Notes: generated by a model from the letters alone, not told the origin. Shown: positions 7,832 through 17,382, numbered from the stretch's first letter. The stretch: DNA of 64,000 nt from an uncultured Treponema sp. (GCA_934691925.1 CAKUTI010000003.1:32210-96209); one strand, 5' to 3'. Numbers and translations: made by a program.

Positions 7832-8671
7832 ATGAGTAAACTTGTCCAGCGGCTTCTTGTTTTTTTTATTGGCTTGCCTCTAATCATAGCAATTGTTTGG
7901 TTTAACGATTTTCATCACATCGCCTTGCATGTTGTTATTTTTCTGGCTTCTTTGCTTGCCGCAAGCGAGCTTTATCATCTTTTTGCGCAGAATATTTCGC
8001 TTCAGCCCCGCCCGCTTGTTCTCGTGATGTCGGTTTTACCGGCTTTTTTTGCGGTTTTCTGCGTGCTTTTCGAGCTTCCGCCTTACTACATTGACTACAT
8101 TTTTCTTGGCGCAGTTATGGTCTGTATGGCTTACGAGGTTCTTGCCCAAAAGACATTTGAGAAGTCCGTGCAGCATTTGATGTCGTCGGCTTTTATGATT
8201 CTTTACGCAGGTTTCTTGCCGACTTTTGTTTCACGAATGACAATTTTTGAACATTCACGCGAGTACATTGCGATTTTCATTCTTATAGTCTGCATGTGCG
8301 ATTCTTCGGCTTGGTTTTTTGGAATTCTCTTCGGAAAAAACAACAAAGGAATTATCAAGGCAAGCCCGAACAAGTCTGTCGCAGGATTTTTAGGCGGATT
8401 TGCAGGCTCTGTCCTGAGCGGAATCATCGGCTGGATTTTGTTTCCAAACCTTTTTTCAGGTTCAGTTTTCAAGGTTGTCGCGCTTGGAATCGTAATGGCT
8501 TTTGTGTCTATTCTCGGAGACTTGGTGGAGTCTGTCTTAAAACGCTCGGCTCAGATAAAGGATTCAGGCTCGATTATTCCTGGACGCGGCGGAATTTTGG
8601 ACTCGGTTGACAGCATTTTCTTTGCGGCTCCGGTCTATTACATAGGAATCAATCTTCTTTTTAATATTTAG
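7832..8671 (+). CDS. cdsA: Phosphatidate cytidylyltransferase
   Basis: This multi-pass membrane enzyme makes CDP-diacylglycerol from phosphatidate and CTP, the branch point of phospholipid synthesis. About eight hydrophobic segments fill the 279 residues. The C-terminal signature SVLKRSAQIKDSGSIIPGRG..DS.D matches the CdsA family, though the usual HGG is RGG here and one signature Arg is Ser. GAGGAT lies just before the ATG. It is part of the uppS-cdsA-dxr-rseP operon. Confidence 0.94.
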   Translation: MSKLVQRLLVFFIGLPLIIAIVWFNDFHHIALHVVIFLASLLAASELYHLFAQNISLQPRPLVLVMSVLPAFFAVFCVLFELPPYYIDYIFLGAVMVCMAYEVLAQKTFEKSVQHLMSSAFMILYAGFLPTFVSRMTIFEHSREYIAIFILIVCMCDSSAWFFGILFGKNNKGIIKASPNKSVAGFLGGFAGSVLSGIIGWILFPNLFSGSVFKVVALGIVMAFVSILGDLVESVLKRSAQIKDSGSIIPGRGGILDSVDSIFFAAPVYYIGINLLFNI

Positions 8672-8703
8672 ATTTGGCTGAAAAATCGGAATAAATAAGA
8701 AAA

Positions 8704-9816
8704 ATGAAGCAGAAAAAAATTCTCGTTTTAGGATGCACCGGCTCAATCGGAAAAAACTCGCTTGACATTTTGCGCAATCAAAGCGACAGATTTGTGTGTT
8801 GCGGACTGAGCGCAAATTCAAAGTCTGAAGAGCTAAAATCTTTAGGCTCTGAATTCAACTGTCCTGTAACTTTGACAAAAACAGACGGAATTGGCGGAAT
8901 AAAAAATCTTATCGACAAGACGGAGCCTGACATCGTTGTAAACGGAATTGCGGGAAGCGCGGGACTTGAGCCTAGCATGGCGGTTTTGGAGCGCGGCGTT
9001 GACCTTGCCCTTGCGAACAAGGAAACGGTCGTGATGGCAGGGCAGCTGATGTTCGAGGCGGCGGAAAAAAGCGGCTCGAGGATTCTTCCTGTTGACTCTG
9101 AGCATTCCGCGATTTTCACTTTGATTCATCAGTGCGGAAAAGAGAACATCAGAAAAATCATAATCACGGCGAGCGGCGGACCTTTCAGGACTTTTTCGTC
9201 TGAAAAACTGAAATCTGTAAAACTTGAAGACGCTTTGAAGCATCCGACTTGGAGCATGGGAAAGAAAATCACGATTGACTCTGCTACGCTCGGAAACAAA
9301 GGCCTTGAAGTGATTGAAGCGAGAAAACTTTTCGGTGTCAGCGCAAGCCAGATTCAGGTTGTTGTTCACCCTCAAAGCGTGATTCACTCGCTTGTTCAGA
9401 CAAACGACGGAATTGTCTACGGGCAGTTCAGCGAGCCCGACATGAAGCACCCTATTCTGCAGGCTCTCGACTGGCCGGAGATTCTGCTGGATTTTATGAA
9501 GCCTTTCGATTTGACAGATACGTTGGACGGAAAACGGACTCTGACTTTTGAAAAGCCTCGGATGGACGATTTTCCTCTTCTGAAATTCGCTTTTGAGTGC
9601 GCGGAAAAGAACGGAAGCTATCCGATTGCTTTCAATGCGGCAAATGAGGTTGCGGTTCAGGCTTTTATTGACGGAAAAATCGGATTCACACAGATTGCGG
9701 AATGTGTCGGAAAGGTTCTTCATCAAAATGACTGGTCTGCGCTTCCGAAAAATCTTTCCGATGTTCTTGAAGCTGACAAAGACGCAAGAAAAAAGGCAGA
9801 AAATCTAATCAGATGA
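8704..9816 (+). CDS. dxr: 1-deoxy-D-xylulose 5-phosphate reductoisomerase
   Basis: This enzyme is the committed step of the MEP isoprenoid pathway, turning DXP to MEP with NADPH. The N-terminal GCTGSIGKNSLDIL is the dinucleotide-binding loop. LANKETVVMAG and LPVDSEHSAIF hold substrate and metal ligands. At 370 residues it is slightly short but complete. It supplies precursors to UppS upstream. Its stop overlaps the rseP start (ATGA), indicating translational coupling. Confidence 0.96.
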   Translation: MKQKKILVLGCTGSIGKNSLDILRNQSDRFVCCGLSANSKSEELKSLGSEFNCPVTLTKTDGIGGIKNLIDKTEPDIVVNGIAGSAGLEPSMAVLERGVDLALANKETVVMAGQLMFEAAEKSGSRILPVDSEHSAIFTLIHQCGKENIRKIIITASGGPFRTFSSEKLKSVKLEDALKHPTWSMGKKITIDSATLGNKGLEVIEARKLFGVSASQIQVVVHPQSVIHSLVQTNDGIVYGQFSEPDMKHPILQALDWPEILLDFMKPFDLTDTLDGKRTLTFEKPRMDDFPLLKFAFECAEKNGSYPIAFNAANEVAVQAFIDGKIGFTQIAECVGKVLHQNDWSALPKNLSDVLEADKDARKKAENLIR

Positions 9817-10943
9817 CAATTTTGACAATAATTCTCGGGCTTTTTCTTTTGGACATAATCGTTTTTTTTCACGAGCTTGGGCATTTTGCGGCTGCGAAGC
9901 TTTCGGGCGTAAAAATCGAGGCCTTCTCGCTTGGAATGGGACCTGTAATTTTCCATAAAACGATAAAAGACACCGACTGGCGGCTCTCGCTTTTTCCTGT
10001 CGGCGGCTACTGCTCGATGAAAGGCGAAGGAGACGCGGATTTTATCCACGAAAATCCGGAAGCTGCAATAGACAAGGATGCTTTTTTTGGCGTTAAGCCA
10101 GTTCTGCGGGCTTTTATCGGAGCGGCAGGACCTTTCGCAAACGTGATTTTCGCTTTTCTGGCTTTTTTCACGGTTTCGCTTGTCGGATACACATATTATT
10201 CTGCCGGAAACACAGTGAAAATCGCGACGGACGTTTATCCTGAAATGAACTCTGCTGCCGGAGACTCAGGAATAAAAAGCGGCGACAAAATCATAAAAAT
10301 CAACTCGGCGGAAATTTCAGACTTTTCTGACTTGTACACGCAGGTCGCAACTCATCCTGATGAGAATATTCTTGTTCTTGTTGAAAGAAACGGAGAACTC
10401 CTTGAATTCAATGTCCACACAGACATAAATAAAAGCACTGGCGAAGGAAAAATAGGAGTTGTCTCAGCCCCGGACTCTATTGAAAGACGCGAGGCTAAGA
10501 CCTACGGATTTTTCGGAGCTTTAGCAAACGGCGCAAAAGAAACCGGAAATATGATTTTTCTGACTGTGAAAGGAATTTCAACGCTTTTCAAGGGCGTAAA
10601 AATCACAGAGTCTGTTTCAGGACCAGCCCGTGTAACTTCCATGCTCGGCTCTGCCGCGACTGCCGGATTTTCATCTGGATTCAAGAACGGTCTTTCTAGA
10701 GTCTTGCAGTTCATGGCCTTAATCAGCATTTCGCTTTTCATTATGAATCTTCTTCCAATCCCGATTCTTGACGGCTTTCTTGTTTTGACAAGTTTAATAG
10801 AAGCAATCTTCAAAATTCGAATTTCACCAAAAGTCCGCAATATTGTACAATTCATCGGAATCGCCTTTATCGCGCTTCTTTTTGCTGTGGCGATGACCGG
10901 CGACTTTCACTATTTTATGGAGTTGATAAATGTCAAAAAATAA
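9813..10943 (+). CDS. rseP: Site-2 membrane metalloprotease RseP
   Basis: This intramembrane zinc protease cleaves anti-sigma factors and leftover signal peptides. HELGH at residues 20-24 sits in the first transmembrane helix. A PDZ domain spans about residues 125-215, including AGDSGIKSGDKIIKINS. The second motif NLLPIPILDG near residue 312 supplies the metal-binding Asp. At 376 residues the architecture is shorter than the two-PDZ enterobacterial enzyme and matches single-PDZ forms. It overlaps dxr by 4 bases and the next gene by 14. Confidence 0.95.
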   Translation: MTILTIILGLFLLDIIVFFHELGHFAAAKLSGVKIEAFSLGMGPVIFHKTIKDTDWRLSLFPVGGYCSMKGEGDADFIHENPEAAIDKDAFFGVKPVLRAFIGAAGPFANVIFAFLAFFTVSLVGYTYYSAGNTVKIATDVYPEMNSAAGDSGIKSGDKIIKINSAEISDFSDLYTQVATHPDENILVLVERNGELLEFNVHTDINKSTGEGKIGVVSAPDSIERREAKTYGFFGALANGAKETGNMIFLTVKGISTLFKGVKITESVSGPARVTSMLGSAATAGFSSGFKNGLSRVLQFMALISISLFIMNLLPIPILDGFLVLTSLIEAIFKIRISPKVRNIVQFIGIAFIALLFAVAMTGDFHYFMELINVKK

Positions 10944-12858
10944 ATTGAAATCTGTTTTCGCTTTTGCTCTCGCGCCTTTTTTTTACGTCTCCGTTTTCGC
11001 GCAGGCAAGCTCCTCAACACAGTCCCATTTTTCAGATGTGACGAATATCGCCTATCTTGAATCTGGCGGAGAATCTTCGGCTTTGAGCGCGGGAAAAGAC
11101 GGATTTTTGATAAAATGGCGAAATGACGGAACTGGCGAGCATTATCAGGTTTCTGACTTGCCTATAAAGATGATTTCAAGAAGTCCGAACGGCTACGAGA
11201 TTGCGGTCTACGAGTCTGACGGCGCTTCGCTGAACCGCGTGAGCGTATGGAACTGGCGCACATTCACGAGAAAATTCGCGTACAGATTTACCGACACAAT
11301 CACAAGCCTTAGCTATTCCGCAAAAGGAACTTATCTTATGGTCGGAACGGCTTCTGTGAACGGATTGAGCATGATAAATTCTTCGACCGGAAACATTGTG
11401 AACGGAAAAATTCCGTCCGGAGCCGGCGTTGTGAATTTTATCTGCACTTCCGACACCGAAAAAACTGCAATCGCTTATTCATCAAAAGGCGTGCTTTCTT
11501 ACTACAATCTTCTGAGCGGAAAGCAAAAGGCAAAATATCTGACGGAAGACTCGCTTTCTCAGGTCGGACTTTTCAACAACAATGTCTTTCTTTCAGGAAC
11601 GCGCGGAAACAATATCTATATTGTTCAGGCTGTGACAGGAAAAACTGTCGGAAAATATAGCGCGCAAAGCCCCGTCTTAATCGCGTCAAACAAAAGCCAA
11701 GATTTGTATTACATCGTGAGCGAAAATCATGATTTTAAAGTCTACAAAATCCAGAATGACAGAAACAAGGCTGTAATCGCGCCTGAGCTTATGAGAACTT
11801 TTTCAGGTCTTAAAGACGGCGAGTCGGTTGTGTGCGCGGCTTTTGCAGGAGAAGAAATCTACGCAGGAACAAACCTCGGAAATATATACAAATTTGACTA
11901 TGTTCAAGCGGAGCGCGTCGATGTTGTGCAGCCGATAAGCGACACTTTGTATGACAAAATTTTTGACGTTGCCTCCGATGGAAGCGATTTTTATTTTCTT
12001 TCGGAAAATTCGCTTTTCAAGTCCTCTTATGACAACAACTCGGTCGCAAGAAAAGGCTTGAATTCAGGACACACAAACGTGATTGCAAACGGCGAGAATG
12101 TTGTCTTGTGGTCGAAAGACACGAGACGGCCGGTCGAGATTCTTGATGTTTCAACAGGCGTTTCAAGAACGGTTTTTACGCCAAAATCTGCGGTTCAGGT
12201 TTTGAGAATTTTTGGAAACAGCCTGATTGACGTTGAGGCAAGCTCTTCCGTAAACATAATCGACTTGGAGACAGGAAACAAAAAGCAGGTTTATTCAGGA
12301 ACAGGAATTCAGGACGCTCTTGCTACAAGCGAAAAAGACTTGTACATCGCAAAATCCAGCGCGTCAAATCCTGAAGTTCCGCTTCTTTACGTGAACATCG
12401 AAACTCAGGAGACAGTTCCTCTTGCAAATGTGCGTGGAAATATCGCCTATTCCCTGAATTTCGACAGAAATCGCCCGAATGAATTTTACGGCGTTCTAAT
12501 TTACACAGACGCAAGGTCAAAAAAACTCACAACTTCTGTTTTCGCGTTCGACATTTCAAGAAAATCAATCAGGAATCTTCTGACAATCTCCGACGAGGAC
12601 AACGAGGCGTTCACATATCTAAGGAGTTCAGTTCTTTACACAAACATCGGAAAAAGCCAGATTCGCTCGTACAATTTGCAGACGAGAAAAAGTTTCCTTT
12701 ATAAACGCTCGGCTTCAATGCCGCTGAAAGTCGCCGGAAACGGAAACAGAATCGCAGTTTTGAACAGAAACGGCTCGGTAAGCTGGTACAATCCAGACAC
12801 AAGCAATGTGCTTTCCGACTGGAATATGACAGCCGACGGCCAATGGTCGGAATTTTAG
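10930..12858 (+). CDS. Exported beta-propeller (WD40-like) protein
   Basis: This 642-residue protein begins with a signal peptide (cut likely after SVFAQA). It continues with repeated four-stranded blade-like units: phrases such as SALSAGKDGFLIKWRND, IYAGTNLGNIYKFDY and IAVLNRNGSVSWYNPD recur, as in WD40 or quinoprotein propellers. It probably acts in the periplasm or at the cell surface as a binding scaffold. No enzymatic motif is visible. Its start lies inside the end of rseP (14-base overlap), so it is likely the last gene of the frr-rseP operon. Confidence 0.82.
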   Translation: MSKNKLKSVFAFALAPFFYVSVFAQASSSTQSHFSDVTNIAYLESGGESSALSAGKDGFLIKWRNDGTGEHYQVSDLPIKMISRSPNGYEIAVYESDGASLNRVSVWNWRTFTRKFAYRFTDTITSLSYSAKGTYLMVGTASVNGLSMINSSTGNIVNGKIPSGAGVVNFICTSDTEKTAIAYSSKGVLSYYNLLSGKQKAKYLTEDSLSQVGLFNNNVFLSGTRGNNIYIVQAVTGKTVGKYSAQSPVLIASNKSQDLYYIVSENHDFKVYKIQNDRNKAVIAPELMRTFSGLKDGESVVCAAFAGEEIYAGTNLGNIYKFDYVQAERVDVVQPISDTLYDKIFDVASDGSDFYFLSENSLFKSSYDNNSVARKGLNSGHTNVIANGENVVLWSKDTRRPVEILDVSTGVSRTVFTPKSAVQVLRIFGNSLIDVEASSSVNIIDLETGNKKQVYSGTGIQDALATSEKDLYIAKSSASNPEVPLLYVNIETQETVPLANVRGNIAYSLNFDRNRPNEFYGVLIYTDARSKKLTTSVFAFDISRKSIRNLLTISDEDNEAFTYLRSSVLYTNIGKSQIRSYNLQTRKSFLYKRSASMPLKVAGNGNRIAVLNRNGSVSWYNPDTSNVLSDWNMTADGQWSEF

Positions 12859-12872
12859 AAAAATGTTGCGCG

Positions 12873-12921
12873 GATTGCAGACTGAAAAAGCAGCTTCGAT
12901 TGCTAAGCGATGTCTGCAATC
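12873..12921 (+). repeat. Inverted repeat upstream of ankyrin gene
   Basis: GATTGCAGAC (12873-12882) is perfectly complementary to GTCTGCAATC (12912-12921) across 29 bases, with a smaller GCTT/AAGC stem inside. The right arm abuts the -35 box of the ankyrin gene. No T run follows, so it is more like an operator or a processed structure than a terminator. Confidence 0.6.
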
Positions 12922-12950
12922 TTGTAATCTGAAAAAATCAGCATTATAAT
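12922..12950 (+). promoter_or_regulatory. Promoter of ankyrin gene, leaderless type
   Basis: TTGTAA (12922-12927), a 17-base spacer and a perfect TATAAT (12945-12950). The ATG at 12957 is 6 bases later, so the expected first transcribed base is the A of ATG. Confidence 0.7.
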
Positions 12951-12956
12951 TTTCTT

Positions 12957-13988
12957 ATGAACAAGATGAAAAGAAATTTTTTGCGCATTTTGTTGTTTTT
13001 TCTCTCGTTTTTTGCGTTCTGCTCAAGATGGTCCGACAGGGCTTTTGAAACAGTTGAAAACGGCACTGTCAAAGAAATCCGAAAAGCGATTGAGACCGAC
13101 TATTCTTTTATAAAATACAAGCGCGAAGGAAAGCAGAATATTTTGATGGCGGCTCTTGAAGCTGACCGCGAAAACGCAGTTATAAAGTCTCTTTTGCGGG
13201 CTGGAATTTCTCCAAAGGCGAAAGACAAGAACGGAAAAACGGCCTTGATGTACGCAAGTGAAAATGAAAGTGACATTGAAGCGGTAAACACAGTCTTAAA
13301 ATACAACGCGCCGTTTAAGTTTCAGAGAAAAAAGCGGATTCTTCAAAAAGATAAAAACGGAAAAAATGCCCTTGACTATGCAAAAGAGAACAGCAGGCAA
13401 AGCGAAATTGAAGCCATTTTCTCAAAATATCTTCAGATTTCATCTTTAGAGACTGAAAATGAAGCCGAATCTGAAATTGCGCCTGATGCAGAAGAAAATG
13501 CTGAAAATTTTGAAGAAGCGGAGCTTCTGTCTGAACTGTCAGCTGACTCTTCCTTGCCTGCGGAATCTGCCGAGACTTTTGTTCCTGTTGCCGCCGCTGT
13601 GATTCCAGCTGCTGAAGCGATTACTGTTATCGAAGAAAAAATCGAGACAGGCGAAAACAAAAAGACTGAAGGATTTCAGGAAAAATCTCCAAAAGAAAAA
13701 AAAATCGCTGCAGTTCAAAATGAGAAAAAGTCCACAATCGCAAAACGAAAAGAAAACAGCTTGATTGAGCTTGACAAAATGACCGCGCCGGTTTCCAAAA
13801 CGGAAAGCATTTATCTTTACGATTACGCGGAAAACACTGCAAAAGACAATTTGATTTCAGAAGAGCTTTTAAAATCTTCTGAGCTCACTTTCATTGAAAA
13901 CGCAAACAAAAATGGCGACAAAAACAGAACAAAGATGACGAAAGCCACGAAAACGACATTCAATTATGCGGAGAAAAACAAAATCTAA
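12957..13988 (+). CDS. Exported ankyrin-repeat protein
   Basis: This 343-residue protein has a hydrophobic N-terminal export signal (LLFFLSFFAFCS). The cysteine at about residue 22 could be a relaxed spirochaetal lipobox. Residues about 35-160 hold ankyrin-type repeats (KNGKTALMYASENESDIEAV and KNGKNALDYAKENSRQSEIE). The remainder is acidic and alanine-rich, then Lys/Thr-rich, and probably disordered. Ankyrin repeats bind protein partners, but the partner is unknown. It has its own leaderless-type promoter flanked by an inverted repeat. Confidence 0.85.
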   Translation: MNKMKRNFLRILLFFLSFFAFCSRWSDRAFETVENGTVKEIRKAIETDYSFIKYKREGKQNILMAALEADRENAVIKSLLRAGISPKAKDKNGKTALMYASENESDIEAVNTVLKYNAPFKFQRKKRILQKDKNGKNALDYAKENSRQSEIEAIFSKYLQISSLETENEAESEIAPDAEENAENFEEAELLSELSADSSLPAESAETFVPVAAAVIPAAEAITVIEEKIETGENKKTEGFQEKSPKEKKIAAVQNEKKSTIAKRKENSLIELDKMTAPVSKTESIYLYDYAENTAKDNLISEELLKSSELTFIENANKNGDKNRTKMTKATKTTFNYAEKNKI

Positions 13989-14076
13989 AAAAAAGATTTT
14001 TTAAGTTCTAAAATCCAAATTAAAACAAAAAATTGCAATTTCAAAATATAAATTAAAAAAAACGGCGGTAAGAATT

Positions 14077-14664
14077 TTGAGAATCACAGGCGGATTATTA
14101 AAAGGAAGAGTCATAAAATGCCCGGAAGGAATTATCCGGCCGGCAATGGACAGAATGAGAGAGTCGGTTTTTGCAATTCTCGGAAATTTGAGCGGGAAAT
14201 CCTGGCTAGACTTGTTTTCCGGCAGCGGAACAATCGCGATTGAAGCGGTTTCGCGCGGCTCAAAATCTGTTCAGCTTTGCGAAAAAGACAAAATCAAAAT
14301 CAAGCAGGTTCTTGAAAACGTCTCAATCACGGAAAAAGAGCTTGGTGTCAGAATCGGCTGCCATTTTATGGCGGTTGAGCTTTTTCTTAAAAAATGCAAA
14401 AGCACGTTCGACTATATTTTTCTCGACCCGCCCTTTCCTTACAAATACCGGCTTGACTTGCTAAAAATCATCGAGCAGCGAAAACTTGTAAATCCCGAAG
14501 GAACCGTGATGATTCATTTTCCTGAGGAAGATATGCTGCCTGAAAAAATCGGAAGCCTCGTTCTAAAAGACAAGAGAATTTATGGACGCTCGATAGTCCA
14601 TTTTTATAAATTTGAAAGCGAGAATTCTTCTTCCGATAAAAAATCAGACGAGAATTTTTCTTGA
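14077..14664 (+). CDS. rsmD: 16S rRNA (guanine966-N2)-methyltransferase
   Basis: This enzyme methylates G966 of 16S rRNA. The sequence MRITGGLLKGRVIKCPEG at the start and RPAMDRMRESVFAILG are the RsmD hallmarks. WLDLFSGSGTIAIEA is the SAM-binding motif I, and DYIFLDPPF is the catalytic N/DPPF motif. It begins with TTG, with GGCGGTAAG a few bases upstream as a possible ribosome-binding site. The length of 195 residues is normal, with a short Ser/Lys-rich tail. The next gene's -35 box overlaps its stop codon. Confidence 0.94.
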   Translation: MRITGGLLKGRVIKCPEGIIRPAMDRMRESVFAILGNLSGKSWLDLFSGSGTIAIEAVSRGSKSVQLCEKDKIKIKQVLENVSITEKELGVRIGCHFMAVELFLKKCKSTFDYIFLDPPFPYKYRLDLLKIIEQRKLVNPEGTVMIHFPEEDMLPEKIGSLVLKDKRIYGRSIVHFYKFESENSSSDKKSDENFS

Positions 14665-14688
14665 CAATATCATCAAATAGATTAGAAT
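14661..14688 (+). promoter_or_regulatory. Promoter of TPR pair
   Basis: A perfect TTGACA (14661-14666), a 16-base spacer and TAGAAT (14683-14688). The predicted start near 14695 gives a 19-base leader with AGGA 7 bases before a TTG start. Confidence 0.7.
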
Positions 14689-14713
14689 TTAAGACAATTT
14701 TTAGGATATTCAA

Positions 14714-15052
14714 TTGGACAATGAAAAACTAAAAAACGCTGTTTCCGCGCATGAAATTTCAGACGGCTTTATAAAAGTAACAGACAAGCCAGTTCAAGGA
14801 TTGACATCAGAACAAAAAGCGATTCTAAACAGAAAAGGAAACGTTCTTTTTAATGAAGGAAAATATGACGCGGCGTGCAGAATTTTTGTTACAACTGGAT
14901 ATTCTGACGGCCTGACCAGAATCGGCGACTTGTACGCAAAGCAAAGAAAAAGCCTTACAGCCTTGAAATATTATCTTCTTGCAAGAGACAAAAAAAAGGC
15001 TGAGCCGATTTTCGAGAAGCTGGCGAACTTAATTTCAGCGATTATAAAATAA
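14714..15052 (+). CDS. Small TPR-like conserved protein
   Basis: This 112-residue protein is read from a TTG start (DNEKLKNAV...), placed by the AGGA 7 bases upstream and the promoter at 14661-14688. The middle region LNRKGNVLFNEGKYDAACRIFVTTGYSDGLTRIGDLYAKQ looks like one and a half tetratricopeptide units. There is no signal peptide, so it is cytoplasmic. It lies 42 bases before a larger TPR protein and the two are probably made together. I do not know its function. Confidence 0.75.
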   Translation: MDNEKLKNAVSAHEISDGFIKVTDKPVQGLTSEQKAILNRKGNVLFNEGKYDAACRIFVTTGYSDGLTRIGDLYAKQRKSLTALKYYLLARDKKKAEPIFEKLANLISAIIK

Positions 15053-15094
15053 TTTCATAAAATGGAATTCAAAAAGTAAAAAATGAGGTAAAAA

Positions 15095-16246
15095 ATGAGC
15101 GATGATTTACTGAAGGAATTTGAGCTTCCGCGCACCGAAAATGATTTTCCGCTTGCACAGGCGGAAAAAACAAACAGCGAGATTTCCGAGCTTTCAAAAA
15201 AAGGCTATCAAAAGCTGAAGGAAAACAATATTGAAGAAGCGGAAGTCTTCTTCGCAAAAATATTGACAATCGAAGAAAACAACAATTATGCTCTCGTGGG
15301 GCTTGGCGACAGCCAGAGAAAGCAGAACAACTTTAAAGAGGCGATTGATTACTACACAAAATGCCTTTCCTATCATCCTGGAAACAATTACGCGCTGTTC
15401 GGCCTTGCCGACTGCTACAAGGCTCTCAATCAGTATCACAAGGCGATTGAAATTTGGGAGCAGTATCTCGTTCATGACGACAGAAATATCACAGTTCTGA
15501 CGAGAGTTGCGGACGCTTACAGAAAAATCAAGGACTTCAAAAAATCAAAGGAATTTTATCTAAAAGTTCTCGATATGGAAACGGACAATTCCTACGCGCT
15601 AATCGGGCTTGGACATCTTCATTATGATTTCAAGGAATACAAGGACGCATTGTATTACTGGACTGAAATGCTTGAGAAAAATGTGGAATTTGCTGATATC
15701 CGCGTTCTGACTTCAATCGGAAACTGCTACAGAAAGCTTAAGACTTTCGACAAGGGAATTCCGTATTTTGAAAAGACGCTTGCCCGCGATCCGAAAAATT
15801 TCTACGCGCTGTTCGGGCTTGCCGACTGCTACCGCGGAATGAACCAGCAGTTCAAGTCAATTGAATACTGGAACAAAATTCTTGAAATCGACCCGAACAA
15901 CAAAGTCATTTTGGCGCGTGCAGGCGACGCTTATAGAAACACAGGCGACTACAAGACGGCTGAAGCGTATTACAACAAGGCTTTGAGCATTGAATTTGAT
16001 ATTTATGCGGCTCTCGGACTTGCTCTAATCGACAAAGGCGAAGGAAAATTCGAGGACGCGATTGAGAGACTGAACTCGCTTATAAAAATCGACCCTAAAA
16101 ATTACCGATTTTACGTTGATGTGGCGGACTGCTACTTGAAAATGAACAAGAAAGATTCCGCTTTGGAAGTCTTAAAAGGATTTGGAAAACAGGGCGTAAA
16201 AAGTCCTGCAATCACCGATATGATTTCAAGGCTTGAAAGCGCGTGA
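15095..16246 (+). CDS. Tetratricopeptide-repeat protein
   Basis: This 383-residue protein consists almost entirely of about nine 34-residue TPR units. Examples are NYALVGLGDSQRKQNNFKEA and NYALFGLADCYKALNQYHKA. The recurring NxYAL-GLxDCYR core is unusually uniform, suggesting expansion by duplication. There is no signal peptide or membrane segment. TPR solenoids mediate assembly of multi-protein complexes, but the partner is unknown. GAGG lies upstream of the ATG. It is probably the second gene of a pair with the small protein at 14714. Confidence 0.92.
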   Translation: MSDDLLKEFELPRTENDFPLAQAEKTNSEISELSKKGYQKLKENNIEEAEVFFAKILTIEENNNYALVGLGDSQRKQNNFKEAIDYYTKCLSYHPGNNYALFGLADCYKALNQYHKAIEIWEQYLVHDDRNITVLTRVADAYRKIKDFKKSKEFYLKVLDMETDNSYALIGLGHLHYDFKEYKDALYYWTEMLEKNVEFADIRVLTSIGNCYRKLKTFDKGIPYFEKTLARDPKNFYALFGLADCYRGMNQQFKSIEYWNKILEIDPNNKVILARAGDAYRNTGDYKTAEAYYNKALSIEFDIYAALGLALIDKGEGKFEDAIERLNSLIKIDPKNYRFYVDVADCYLKMNKKDSALEVLKGFGKQGVKSPAITDMISRLESA

Positions 16247-16261
16247 AAATCTCTTTATCAT
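16233..16261 (+). promoter_or_regulatory. rlmN promoter, leaderless type
   Basis: TTGAAA (16233-16238), a 17-base spacer and TATCAT (16256-16261), ending 8 bases before the rlmN ATG. The -35 lies inside the end of the TPR gene. Confidence 0.5.
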
Positions 16262-16269
16262 AATTTCCT

Positions 16270-17313
16270 ATGTCAGAAACGTCAGAAAAATTTGCACTCA
16301 GCGGCTTAATGCCGGCAGAAATTTGTGAGAAACTCGGATTAAAACAGTCTTTCCGCGGAAAGCAAATTTTCCAATGGATTGGAAAAGGCGCGGAAAGTTT
16401 TGACGAGATGTCGAATTTGAGCGTTCAGCTTCGGGAAGAGTTAAAAGAAAAAGCCGTCTTGCGTTCAACTTCTGTTTCAAAAGTCCTTAAAGACCCGGAC
16501 GGAACGATAAAACTTCAAATTTCTCTGAGCGATGGACTTGCAGTTGAGACAGTTCTTTTGACAGACCGCGAAAACCGCAAGACAGCCTGCGTCTCTTGTC
16601 AGGTGGGGTGCGCGATGAAATGCGCTTTTTGCCAAACTGGCGCGCTCGGACTTGCAAGAAACCTTTGCGCAGGTGAAATCGTCGAGCAGTTTCTTCATCT
16701 TGAAAAGCACGCAGGAACATTAGACAACATCGTCTTTATGGGAATGGGCGAGCCGATGATGAATCTTCCGAATGTACGGAAAGCAATTGAAATTCTCACA
16801 AGCAAAGATGGAAGAGGTCTTTCAAGTAGAAGAATCACATTGTCAACTTCCGGCGTTATAAAAGGAATTTACGATTTGGCTGACAACGGTCCTTCAATCC
16901 GGCTTGCAGTTTCTCTTACGACAGCCGACGCGGACTTGCGCGAAAAAATTATGCCGATTTCAAAGGCGAATCCGCTTCCAGAGCTTAGAAAAGCGATTGA
17001 ATATTTCACGCAGAAAACAGGAAAACGCGTGACGCTTGAAGCAGCCCTTCTTCACGACACAAACACAAGCATTGAAAGCGCGACAAATATGATAAATTTC
17101 GCGCGGAATCTCGATGTCCATCTTAATCTTATTCCGTGGAATCCAGTTGAAGGATTGCCTTTTTCAGAGCCAAGCGGAAAAGAGTGCAAAAATTTTGTCT
17201 ATCATCTTGAAAAAGCCGGGCTGAATGTTACGCTCAGGACAAGGCGCGGAAGAGAAATCGGCGGAGCTTGTGGCCAGCTTGGAAAAACGCTTGCAGACAA
17301 AATCAGGGGCTAG
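16270..17313 (+). CDS. rlmN: Dual-specificity rRNA/tRNA adenine-C2 methyltransferase
   Basis: RlmN is a radical-SAM enzyme that methylates A2503 of 23S rRNA and A37 of some tRNAs. CAMKCAFC is the CxxxCxxC iron-sulfur motif. GMGEPMMNL is the conserved SAM-contact block. The C-terminal RTRRGREIGGACGQL holds the second reactive cysteine. At 347 residues it is full length. No ribosome-binding site is visible, and a -10-like box ends 8 bases before the ATG, suggesting leaderless expression. Confidence 0.96.
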   Translation: MSETSEKFALSGLMPAEICEKLGLKQSFRGKQIFQWIGKGAESFDEMSNLSVQLREELKEKAVLRSTSVSKVLKDPDGTIKLQISLSDGLAVETVLLTDRENRKTACVSCQVGCAMKCAFCQTGALGLARNLCAGEIVEQFLHLEKHAGTLDNIVFMGMGEPMMNLPNVRKAIEILTSKDGRGLSSRRITLSTSGVIKGIYDLADNGPSIRLAVSLTTADADLREKIMPISKANPLPELRKAIEYFTQKTGKRVTLEAALLHDTNTSIESATNMINFARNLDVHLNLIPWNPVEGLPFSEPSGKECKNFVYHLEKAGLNVTLRTRRGREIGGACGQLGKTLADKIRG

Positions 17314-17382
17314 ACACATCTATTGAAAATAAAGGACATACATTTTATAATAAAATAATCATATTTATGGAGATGTTCGTAA

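Noticed and set aside
8842..9726. Long 294-codon frame antisense to dxr
   Set aside because: It is the mirror of a well-conserved gene, has no family match, and its composition is explained by codon use on the other strand.
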